From Narthecium ossifragum (Eukaryota; Streptophyta; Magnoliopsida; Dioscoreales; Nartheciaceae), in contig OY986964.1 of NCBI GenBank assembly GCA_963920575.1, forward strand, positions 19,945,395-20,009,394: a stretch of 64,000 nt of DNA, written 5' to 3'. Positions 22,281 to 32,639 of this stretch are shown here, in pieces. The position numbers were made by a program, and so were the translations under genes. Under the pieces are notes generated by a model. That model saw only the letters and a list, made by a program, of their open reading frames with translations. It did no database searches and was not told the origin of the DNA. Every line of letters begins with the position of its first letter. Within the stretch, counting starts at the first letter, position 1.

Positions 22281-23926
22281 TGATAAAACCTGAAAAGTGC
22301 ATAAATCACCCTTTTAACTTGGTCTTGTTAGTCTCCGAGCAAGGCCTTACTGATGGATTTTACCCTATTACAGGTACAAGTGCCCTCAACGAGGATTGGA
22401 TCAAGTTCCGAGCTTAAACGATGTCATTCGGGCCAGTTTTTATGAAGAAGATCGATCCTGTATTGATGAAGGATCGATCCTTTGAAGTGCTTTAAGAAGG
22501 AGCCAATTAGGACAACAAGGATCGATCCTATGGCATGAGAGGATCGATCATTTTTGTGCATTTTCTCAGTGACAGAACGCAAGTTCTGAAGGATCGATCT
22601 TCACCCTGGGAAGGATCGATCACTTTTGCACATTTTCCAGTGACAGAACGCAAATTCTAGAGGATCGATCTTCACACACTTGAGGATCGATCTTCATCGG
22701 GGCGCAGCCAGAATTCAAGAAGAAAAGATCGATCCTTTCCTATGGGAGGATCGATCCTTCACAGGACCAGCGATCATACGAAGCGAATGATCGATCCTTC
22801 ACCCTATGAGGATCGATCCTTTGGTGCCAGCCGAGCAAAATCAATGGCCCAGATCTAATCCGAGTGGGGGAGGCTTGTTTACTATAAATAGACCCCTTAG
22901 GGGGGATTTTAGGAGTCTTCTCTTAGTTTTCTCCAGCCCTTCTAGGTTTCTTACCCAATTGAGAGGAGGACTTCTTGGAGGGAATCCATGGGAGGGGAGC
23001 TTCATCAACCTCCATCCATGGATCTATCCAAGATGAGTAGCTAACTTCCTCCCTCTTGGGATTTCCATGTAGTTGTAGGATTCTTTTGTAGTTTTCTTAG
23101 GGTTTTGATGTGTAACCTTTAGGGATGATCTATTGTATGGATTTGAGCATGATTTCTCTATCTTTGTACATGGATTTTATTTGTTGAATGGATGAATGCC
23201 TTTCTTTGGTATGAGTTAGGACTTGTGCATGATAGGTGTTTGTTGTTTTGCCCCAATGAGTTGGATGTGCTAGAAACACATCCAATGACATTGGGAGGAC
23301 TACTAGCCCTAGATTAGAGATTAAGGATGCTAGAACCATCCCTATCTCTCTAATCAAAGGATCCATTCTATCTTTCTCTCGCATTGGATTCGAGGTGCTA
23401 GAATCATCTTGATCCAATGCCCGACTCCATGCAATATCTTTTTCTTGCGACGAATCGATCTTAATCGAAGGTTCGTTAGCAACGATAGAAGCTAATCACT
23501 CATTCGTCGACTTTGTGAATGTGATTATTTCCGGCGGATGATCCTAAACCGAATTCCGTTGAGCGATAAGTGAGGCTAACCACCCGCTTGTCGACTTCTT
23601 GATTTCGATCGTCCCAATTGGATTACACACCTTAATTCCTTAGGAGGCTACATTAGGACCTACAATGAAATGGAGATCCCAAGACCTCTCTATTATTAGT
23701 TATCTTTCTTTTCACTTAGTTAATTACTTCAATAGTCATTAATTCAAAACCCAAATTATTTTAGCTAGTTGTTTGGAGTTATCTATCGAGTACGTTAGTC
23801 ATTTCTCATTTCCCTGCGGATCGACCCGGACTCTCGCTAGCTACGTAGTAGTTAGTTAGGATTCGGTATAAATTGTAATCTTTGACGCCCTAGTCACTTT
23901 TAACGACGAGTGGTTTGGGCGCGTCA
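22281..23926 (+). repeat. 3' LTR of Athila element E (1646 bp)
   Basis: It matches 9741-11386 base for base in length, with roughly 17 substitutions counted by eye. The target copy GCTAG follows at 23927-23931, after which the coding region of element B resumes. Confidence 0.95.
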
Positions 23927-23931
23927 GCTAG

Positions 23932-26900
23932 CAACTAGAGCGCAAAACATATAGAGCCTCAAAGTACAAGATCTTGAGAAAGGTGATGCCATATGAAGAG
24001 ATACAAGGCTTCATACACCGAGTCTCCACAAATCTCCAGACCAGGACACCATATGTCCCGGAAACTAATGTCTCTTGGGACCACTATCCATGCCTCCCGA
24101 TAGGAGTCTTCCAAGATGACGACCAATCTCTCTGCTTCCCAGAAGAAGAGAATGTTGAAGTCCATGAGATCATCACACGCTCTGGGCGATGACTTCCAGA
24201 TTCTCAACCATCACGGGAGAAAAACCCGGTGCCGCAAGCAGCGCAAACTACAACCCAAAATAATGTAAACTCTAAGGAGTTAGTAAAGTACAATGTAGTC
24301 TCCCATCTAAAGAAAATACCATCACTGCTTAGCGTGTATGATACCCTGTGTCTTTCCTCTGATCTTCGAAAATCTCTCATTATCGTTTTATCTTTTCCCG
24401 ACGATTACCGGGAGGAAATCCCCCAAAATGATGTCCCTACAATCAAAACTCTAAATATAGAGTTTACCGATGATGATTTACTACTCGGCTCAAAAACACA
24501 TAATAGGCCGTTGTTAGTAACAGGTGACATCGACGATATACCCACGTCACGTATAATGTTAGATTGTGGGTCGGCTATTAATCTCTTGCCGCTTAAAACA
24601 CTTCACAAATTGGGTTATGACACCCTAGACCTTACATCTAGCAATATTATAGTGCAAGGCTTCAACCAAGCTGGTCAGCAAGTCCTTGGCTCTATACGCC
24701 TAGTCATGAAATTCCAAGACTTGGCCACGAGCGTTGTCTTTCATATCATTGACGCTCGTACCTCCTATAATGCGTTATTAGGAAGACCTTGGCTCCATGA
24801 GTACAAGGTCATCCCTTCAACGCTTCACCAATGTTTCAAGTACCCAACCCCCGAACGTGACATCAAAAGGGTGTTTGCTGATACGAAACCCTTTACACCA
24901 GGAGAGGCATTCTTTGCAGACGCCAAGTTTTACTTGGAGCCACCATTAAAGCTAAAGAAGCCTATCACTACACCTCCTACGGAAATGGGTTTCACAGAGA
25001 AGTTCACAGCTGAGGTTCAACAAGGAAAGAAGTCTCCTCTAAAAAATAAGACATATCGCTACATTCCAAGTAACCAGAGGAAAGCAGGGGGTTCTATATT
25101 TAAAGTCATTGAAGAGAAACTTTCCAAGACCATTCTTCAAGACTTCCCCATACCCCTCCCCAAAATGGTTCCGTCACATGTAAAGCCTCCACCGATTAAA
25201 GAAGAGGGTCAGTCAAGTGAAGACAGGGAAACAAAGTATAATCAACCCATAAACTTCGTCGAAGCATCTATGGTCCAATCTGTTGCCAAGAGGTCATTCA
25301 TACCTATACCGTTCTATGATGAGAAGCTGCTTCACATGATGACTCAAATGGGGTATGATATCAATTCTGGCGAAGGCTTATGTGGAGGTCGCGGTCAAAA
25401 GCAACCTTTTGAGGATATCCTTTCAGAGGAACAAATAAAGGCTATCCGATATGGTGAAGAACTACCCTTCCACAAGGCAGGGCTTGGATATCAATTCCAA
25501 GTCTGCATGACTTCTACAGAACTCGTTGATCTCCAAGAAGCGCCTCCTCAACTCAAAGATGGCGGCCAATCAACTGTTGATGAGCTCGAAGAAATCAACC
25601 TAGGGACAGATGAGGATCCTCGCCCCACTTTCATCCGCGCTCGCATGATGCCAAGCGAAAAGGAGCAATATATGACCTTCCTCCGTCAGAATAAAGATGT
25701 GTTCGCATGGAACTACAAAGAAATGCCAGGCTTGGATACCAGTGTTGCTGTTCATCGCTTCTCCATAAAAGAAGATATCCATCCAATCAAGCAATCTCAA
25801 AGGCGCTTTCGACCAGAGTTGATCCCCAAGTTCATTGCCGAGGTAGACAAACTCATCAAGGCAAATTTCATCCGCGAGGTACAATATCCCAAATGGCTCG
25901 CAAATATTGTCCCTGTGAAGAAGAAGAATGGCCAACTTAGACTCTGTATAGATTTCAGAGATCTAAACAAAGCATGTCCAAAGGATGATTTCCCACTGCC
26001 CATATCTGAGCTCATAGTGGATGCAACAACTGGACATGAAATCCTTTCTTTCATGGATGGATACTCAGGGTATAACCAGATAAAAATGGCACCTGAAGAT
26101 GAAGAACTCACTGCTTTCTGAACACCCAAAGGAATATTTTGTTACACAGTGATGTCGTTTGGGTTGAAGAATGCCGGAGCTACCTACCAAAGAGCTATGA
26201 CATTTATTTTTAGTGATCCTCTACACGACATCGTAGAATGCTACGTCGATGATTTGGTGGTGAAAATGAAGCATCGGCAAGATCATTTCAAACACCTAAC
26301 CGAAGTCTTTCGCAGACTCAAGCGGTACAATCTGAAGATGAATCCCATGAAGTGCGCGTTTGGTGTCACATCAGGGAAGCTCCTCGGCTTCGTAGTACGC
26401 AAACGAGGAATCGAGGTTGACCCTTCAAAGGTCAAGGCCATTCTAGAAATGCCCCCACCTCGGAATCTTCATGAACTCAAGAGTCTTCAAGGTCGCCTAG
26501 CCTATATACGAAGATTCATCTCAAATTTGGCGGGACGTTGCAAACCTTTCAATCACCTCATGAAGAAAGAGACGCCTTTCGAGTGGGATGAAATATGTCA
26601 AAACGATTTTCAAAGCATTAAAGAATATCTCATCAACCCGCCGGTTCTTGCCTCTCTTATTAAAGGAAAACCTTTGATCCTATATACGGCCACCTCGCCT
26701 GGATCACTAGGCGCTTTGCTAGCACAACAAGAAGACGAAGGTAAAGAAAGAGCTCTTTATTACCTAAGTCGGACTCTGGTTGGGCCTAAGTATAACTACT
26801 CGGAGATGGAAAAGGTTTGCCTCTCCTTGGTGTTTGCCACTCAAAAGCTCCGCCATTATCTATTGGAGCACTCTGTCCAACTTAATTCTAAAACGGATCC

Positions 26901-27110
26901 TTTGCGGTACATATTAAAGAAATTAACTTTATCGGGGCGACTAGCAAAATGGGCTATGTTGCTATCCCAATTCGATATAACATATGTTCCACAGAAAGCG
27001 GTCAAGGGACAAGCATTGACCGACTTCCTCGCCGCCCATCCGGTCCCAGACAGTGAAGTCTTAAAAGACGACCTTCCAGATGAAGAAGTCTTCATGACCG
27101 ACATTCAACC
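23932..27110 (+). pseudogene. Tat element B: end of gag, protease, reverse transcriptase, RNase H
   Basis: The B reading resumes after E (ERKTYRASKYKILRKVMPYEEIQGFI) and stops at 24190-24192. The long frame from 24193 contains the aspartic protease with active site LDCGSAINLLPL (about 24555), a glycine-rich stretch MGYDINSGEGLCGGRG, then [33 protein letters not shown], a TGA at 26119-26121 where FRTPKG is expected, VMSFGLKNAGATYQ, the catalytic YVDD box (26251-26262) and LGFVVRKRGIEVD. RNase H follows (YTATSPGSLGALLAQQ, EMEKVCLSLVFA). The frame is cut at 27110 by a solo LTR. Confidence 0.88.
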
Positions 27111-29619
27111 TGTGAGGACCCGTACCTCCAACCCGGTCCGACCGCGTTAGGTCGAGGGTCTTGTTTGTGGTTTGGCCCGGTTGGCCTTGGGATGCGATCG
27201 GTTGATCGCATCGCTGTTTTTGACCCCAGTGGCATTTTGGTAAATATGCCCCCTGGCGGTCAGTTTCACACCCGCGTTGCACACATTGCCTTTGATTGGT
27301 GTATGTGTTTGATTAGAACCTTAAGGGCGCTTCCGATCGGAAGATCGGAGCTCGATCGGGAGAGATCGAATCGGACGGCTGTGATCGATTCCAGCTTTCT
27401 ATTTAACCCCTTTCTTTTCTCTCTCTCTCTCTTTCTTTCTTCTTCTCCTGCCGTTGTCTCTCTCTCTCTCTCTCTCTCCAACCGGCTGAGCTAGGGCTTG
27501 GAGGCGCGATCTTCGGGGAGCGGATCTTGGCGATCAGGCTTGGCGGATGCGTGGAGGAGCTACATTGCTTGTTCAAGTAGGTGTTTTTACCTCGATCTTA
27601 TGATCGAGTTCTCCTAGGATAGGTTTCTTGTGTTTTCACTGTAGAAATACATGTTAGAATGTTGTGTAACTTGTAGCATGTGTATTATGGCTTGTGTAGA
27701 GTAGTCCTATAACTTGGTTTTTGTATTTTATCCGATGATTTCCGTATTATCGCTGTTTTGTCGGTTTTCAGCCATTTCAACCTAGATTGGAAATTTAACC
27801 ATCAAAATCGTGTTTTCTTCACACCATTAGCTTCTCCATCATCTTTTATGCATGCTTGCAAAGTTTCATCAACTTCCAACATGATTTGATCATTCAAATC
27901 CAAGAAATTGGATTTCTGATACTGTTCTGATGAACTGTGCATTAGGCTCGACAGTCAAGTATTGATACGCTTCTTTTGAGCCTGACGGTCGACTGTCAGA
28001 TCGACCGTCGCATCGTCCGTGAGGCTCTGTCTCGTTTTGGGCTTCCAAGGGTCGATGCACCGATCGACCGTGGTCCTTATACTTTTCCCTCGTTTGACCC
28101 CGCGGTCGACCGTCGGATCGACCGTGGCATCAACCGCGGCCTCACGGTCGACCATCGGATCGACCGTCGCATCGATCGAGGGCCACTGAGCTGTGTTTTC
28201 TGGTTTCCTTTGATTGGTTTTCATTCATGATAGATCTCCAATCATGTTAGGAAGCATACACGTCGTTTTCACGGGGTTTTTTAGGGATTTCTATCGAGAT
28301 TGAGAATCGAACCGCGTACGTATCTTTTTGGCGAATTCACTTGTTGTCTCGCATTTAAATACTTGATTGATAGTAGTTTAAATGCTTATTGCTTTCCTTA
28401 GCCGCTAGCTAACTATGAGTGTTAGCTAACGAGGTATTATGGAACCTTAGCCCGTTGCCGGCGTGTGCCGAGGGGTATTGTATAACTGTTGACAAGTTAC
28501 CTGCGGGGTAACTGTGGAACCTTAGTCTGTCAGGTGCAGGAGAGCATTGAAGACTATTGTATATCTGTGTCTATCTCTTTGCGTTAATCATTGTTTGGTT
28601 AGTATAGATTATATGTATTTGAGGCCTTTGCTATGCTCACCCCCTTTGGCTAGCTATAGGCTATGCCTAGCCCTGTATGATTATTGTCATGTTGTTGCAT
28701 GCTTATATCTCGTTATCTGTGCCTGAGCATTGCATGCATCTTGTTTGCATTAGAGGCATATCAGGTTAGGCGGGCGATGGGTTGATCGCCGATCCAAGGC
28801 TCTCGGGTAGCTCGGATCTAGCCTTAAGACCACGGCTGGGTAGTCAGGATTAGGGCGTGATTGTTTAATCAGAATCTCACGTTATTGAGGATGTACGCTA
28901 GTTGGTTGTGATCTTTGTTTGAGGTTTAGAGGTCGTGTTGTCTTCCCAAGGCTAAGTGCTAAGGATGGTTGTCGATGCGTTCCCGACGTGGTTCCCTAAG
29001 GCATGGTATTCCTGCTTAGGTAAGGGTGATCCTGCATGTTACCGTTCCTTGGCCTACTGGTAACATGTTCAGGAGAGTGGTTTCGTGACAGGAGCCCTTG
29101 GGACATCGATAGGGTTATGGGACCAGTGGCATCCGTTAGACTTGAGCGGGGAGACAACACAGTTGTTGTTTTCCTCCTTTCTGTGTGTCGTAGAGTAGAT
29201 ACTGAGCTTATCGCTCACTCCTACCCGGGCTACGTTTGCAGGTGTTGGCGCGCAGTTCTTTAGCAGTGGAGCCGGCGAGATTAGCTTTCGGAGGCGCGAC
29301 TACATCCAGAGGTGTTTGAGGTTGCTGGAGGACAACTGTTGTACTTTTTGATAGCTTGTAAATTGTAAACATCTTTCGAGGACTTTTGGGATTAATTGTA
29401 TAATATCTTTTCCCTTGGAAGAATTTGATAAGAATTGTATCAGATGTTTAAACAGTACAACTTGATGTATTTATAGATTGAATTACAGTTTACCTTTGGA
29501 ATATAAATTGTTTAAAATTTATCCTCCTTTTCCGCATTGTATCGCGCCAATTGGAGATGAATAGTGATAGGAACCCTCACGCCTCGTCCTGGATGGGTTT
29601 TTTGGGTCGGGGTGTGACA
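27111..29619 (+). mobile_element. Solo Tekay-family LTR inside element B (2509 bp)
   Basis: The ends are TGTGAGGACC and GGTGTGACA. The flanks are CAACC (27106-27110) and CACCC (29620-29624), a 4/5 match consistent with a decayed target duplication. The B polyprotein is interrupted exactly here and resumes as WEMYFDGACRRSGSG. There is no internal region. It opens with TCCGACCGCGTTAGGTCGAG, shared with the LTR at 55814. It holds a CT microsatellite (27418-27480) and a cluster of GGTCGACCGT and GATCGACCGT sites at 27984-28176. Confidence 0.88.
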
Positions 29620-29624
29620 CACCC

Positions 29625-31387
29625 TCTTGGGAGATGTACTTCGATGGGGCATGTAGGCGCTCAGGATCGGGGGCAGGATTAATCTTTGTTACTCCAAAGC
29701 AAGCTCTCATCCCATACTCTTTTACATTGACATCTGCTTTATCCAACAATATGGCAGAATATGAAACTCATTATAGGCTTGGAGATTGCCTCAGAAATGG
29801 GGATGGATCCGCTTATAGCATATGGAGACTCCCAGCTCATTGTGAATCAACTTCTCGGCACGTATGCCGTCAAAAAAGAAGAATTAGTTCCATATTATCA
29901 AAAAGCCAAAGGACTCATTAGCTCTTTCAAGGAGCTGAAGATCCAGCATGTTCTGTGATCACAAAACCAAAAGGCAGATGCCTTGGCCAGTCTTGCTGCT
30001 GCTATGACTCTCTCACCTACAGAAAAATTAGAAATCAGGGTTGAAGAAAGGCGCGTCCTGCCCCCTCTCCTCAAAGAAATCCCAAACAAGTGCTTATCAG
30101 TACTTACCAACACTATCTCCATATGTGAAGTCCAAATAGAGGACTGGAGAGCCCCTTTCCTGGATTACTTCATGTCGGGAATACTACCTGTTGACGCCCA
30201 AGAAAGACAGAAATTAAGGAGAGCAACTAGCTACACATGCATTAATAACACCCTGTACCGAAGATCCTTCGATGGCCTCCTACTAGGATGTCTCTCCAAT
30301 CAGGAAGCAGCATCGGCTCTCGAAGAAGTCCATTCAGGTGTATGTGGAGCGCATCAAGCTGGTCCTAAGTTGTATCATCAACTGAAGCATTTAGGATATT
30401 ATTGGCCTTCTATCGTACGGGATTCCATCGACTATGCCAAAAGATGTCATGTCTGTCAGATTCATGCGGATTTCATACATATGCCCCCGGAGCCCCTTCA
30501 TCCCACAAGTATCTCCTGGCCTTTTGAGACATAGGGACTAGATATAGTAGGCCCTATTCAGCCTCTATCATCAAAAGGGCACTGCTTTATTTTGGCGGCA
30601 ACAGATTACTTCTCCAAATGGATAGAGCTATCCCTTTGAAAAATGTGAAGAGTGAAGCCATTGCACATTTCATCAGAACACAAATCATATACCGATTTGG
30701 AGTTCCCGCTCGGCTTATTTCGGATGCACGCCATTCAAAAATAGAAATGTACAAAATCTTTGTGCCAAGTTCAAAATCAAACATCACTTTTCTTCAGCAT
30801 ATAACGCCGCCACTAATGGACAAGCAGAGGCGTTCAATAAAGTTCTTTGTAAACTTCTGAAGAAAGCAGTTCACAAAAATAAGAGGGAGTGGCATGAAAA
30901 TCTCATGGAAAACTTGTGGGCATATTGCACCACAGTAAGAACTCCGACGGGGGCAACCCCTTACTCCCTAATCTTCGGAGGTGAAGCAGTTCTTCCCCTC
31001 GAAGTACAAATTCCTTCTCTCAGAGTAGCTTTGCAAGAAAGCCTTACAGAAGACCAAGCGGCTAAGTTGAGGCTTCAAGAGCTCGATAGCTTGGAAGAAA
31101 GACGTCTGGAGGCCCAGCAGAGGTTGGAAATCTATCAAGCAAGAATATCCAGGGGCTTTGACAAAAAAGTGAAGCGTCGCTCGTTCAAAGTCGGAGACCT
31201 CGTCCTTGCTGTAATCCGTTCTATGATTGTTACAATGAGGGTTCAAGGAAAATTTGAGCCCAAGTGGGAAGGACCCTTTGTAGTGCAAAAGGTCTACACG
31301 AGTGGTGTTTACAAGATTGCTTCGCCAGATGGTGAATATACCCCACCACCTGTGAACGGCAAATTCTTGAAGCGCTATTATTCTTAA
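29625..31387 (+). pseudogene. Tat element B: second RNase H and integrase, with several stops
   Basis: The additional RNase H reads WEMYFDGACRRSGSGAGL, NNMAEYE, then after a one-base shift GLEIASEMG, IAYGDSQLIVNQLLG, and ends after a TGA at 29956-29958 in [14 protein letters not shown]. Integrase follows with its zinc finger (HSGVCGAHQ to CHVC) and the core. A TAG at 30532-30534 replaces the Trp expected in FETWGLDIVGP. There is a frameshift near 30637 and disorder near 30780-30840. The C-terminal part is intact (GATPYSLIFGGEAVLPLE, FEPKWEGPFVVQKVYTSG). Two RNase H domains are what place B in the Tat lineage. Confidence 0.87.
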
Positions 31388-31890
31388 ATATATCATGCTC
31401 CAAGCTTTACGAGCCTAAACTGCAAGCAATCATACTCCAAGTCATACGAGTATAAACTGTCGGCAAAACATAAATTTGAACATGTATGCTCCAAGCTTTA
31501 CGAGCCTAAACTGCAAGCAATCATACTCCAAGCCATACGAGTATAAACTGTCGGCAAAACATAAATTTGAACATGTATTCTCCAAGCTTTACGAGCCTAA
31601 ACTGTAAGCAATCATACTCCAAGCCATACGAGTATAAACTGTCGGCAAAATATAAATTTGAACACATGTATGCTCCAAACTTCATGAGCTTAAACGGTAA
31701 GTAATGACACTCCAAGCTTTACGAGTATAAACTAAAAGCAAAATGCAAGAAAGCTCCATGAACCCAAGTTCCAAACATACTGCTCCAAACTTCACGAGCC
31801 TAAACTGCAAGCAATCATACTCCAAGCCATACGAGTATAAACTGTCGGCAAAACACAAATTTGAACATATCATGCTCCAAGCTTCATGAG
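31388..31890 (+). repeat. Tandem repeats just after integrase in B
   Basis: Units of about 90 bp recur: ATGCTCCAAGCTTTACGAGC, CTAAACTGCAAGCAATCAT, ACTCCAAGCCATACGAGTAT and AAACTGTCGGCAAAACATAA. There are at least four near-complete units from 31396 to about 31890, the later ones degenerate. Each unit itself contains two related halves (TCCAAGC-TT/CA-TACGAG). Reverse-strand open frames over it are repeat artefacts. Confidence 0.85.
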
Positions 31891-32243
31891 CCTAAATTAC
31901 AAGCAAAGCCAAGTTGGATTCATACTTGCCATGTCAAATTGGGTCAAGTGCCCAACAACATGCCAAAATCAAATGAAATAGCTTCAAGTTTCTCATTTGT
32001 GAAGCAAACTCATGTCATATCCTTTGTAGCAACAAGCACATATACCAAACGACATACTTGGTTGATTGATTATTTGGAAAAAAAAACAACAAAAAATAAA
32101 GAGTGGGATCTTTATCCATCAAATATAAATTTCTAACAGTCTGCAAGTAAAAAAAAGGGAGGTTCATACTATATGAGTATGAAGTTGGACAAATGCTAAA
32201 AAAAAAAAAGCAAGAAAAAAGAAGAAAAAAGAATAGAGAGATC

Positions 32244-32520
32244 CTAATGACCCCATCTCTCTAAAGTCCCAAAAATATCAGCTAGCTCGATACGAAGGCT
32301 ATTAACCCTGCTAGTTTCCTGAAGGGCAAGCAAAGAATTAGCAGCATCGTCATGGCTTCGCTGCAACTCCTCAAGTCTAGACGAATATGCTAACTCATCG
32401 GCCTCCTCACTTGTAACCAGTCTCGCTAGATAAGGTAATGCGGAATGAAGCAAGGAATCAGAGTAAGTCAGTCCACGAATGCCAGATACAATCGAAGCTC
32501 CAGCATCATCCGAGGGAATC
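32244..32520 (-). CDS. Antisense open frame in B with a splice acceptor at its 5' edge
   Basis: On the minus strand, a run of T followed by ACAG (plus-strand 32521-32538) precedes an open stretch that reads IPSDDAGASIVSGIRGL, then LARLVTSEEADELAYSS, LEELQRSHDDAANSLLALQE and IFGTLERWGH, with a TAG at 32244-32246. It looks like a normal, hydrophilic, helix-prone coding exon of at least 91 codons, in contrast to the low-complexity frames around it. Tat elements are known, from memory, to carry antisense frames between pol and the 3' LTR. I do not recognise the product. The upstream exon was not found; the function is unknown. Confidence 0.45.
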
Positions 32521-32626
32521 CTGTAAAAAAAAAAAAGAGGTCAAATAAAGCATATATTAAAAAATAATAATAAAACAGATAAAAAAAGAAGAAAAAGAAA
32601 AAAGAAAAAAGGAAAAAAGAGAGCAT

Positions 32627-32632
32627 ATAAAG
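32627..32632 (+). promoter_or_regulatory. Possible internal TATA box and 5' leader in B
   Basis: CATATAAAGGGGGCTTG is followed within 30 bp by ACAACCCTAGGGTTCTCTCC and a CT-rich stretch, a look common in plant 5' leaders. This may be a promoter captured with a host gene fragment, or a chance match in the 3' region of the element. Confidence 0.35.
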
Positions 32633-32639
32633 GGGGCTT

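Larger units (their letters stand above)
9741..23926 (+). mobile_element. Complete Athila-lineage element E, nested in the gag region of B
   Basis: The 14,186-bp element has 1646-bp LTRs at both ends (TGATAA...GCGTCA), a perfect target duplication GCTAG at 9736-9740 and 23927-23931, a primer site, gag-pro, RT-RNase H, integrase, a 72-bp tandem array, a third frame of the kind found downstream of pol in Athila elements, and a polypurine tract before the 3' LTR. By eye the LTRs differ at about 17 of 1646 positions, about 1%, so the insertion is recent relative to B. The coding frames nevertheless have at least four frameshifts and two stops. Confidence 0.95.

Noticed and set aside
27418..27480. 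Frames rich in Arg/Glu or Ser/Leu over a CT microsatellite
   Set aside because: They are simple-repeat translations within the solo LTR.
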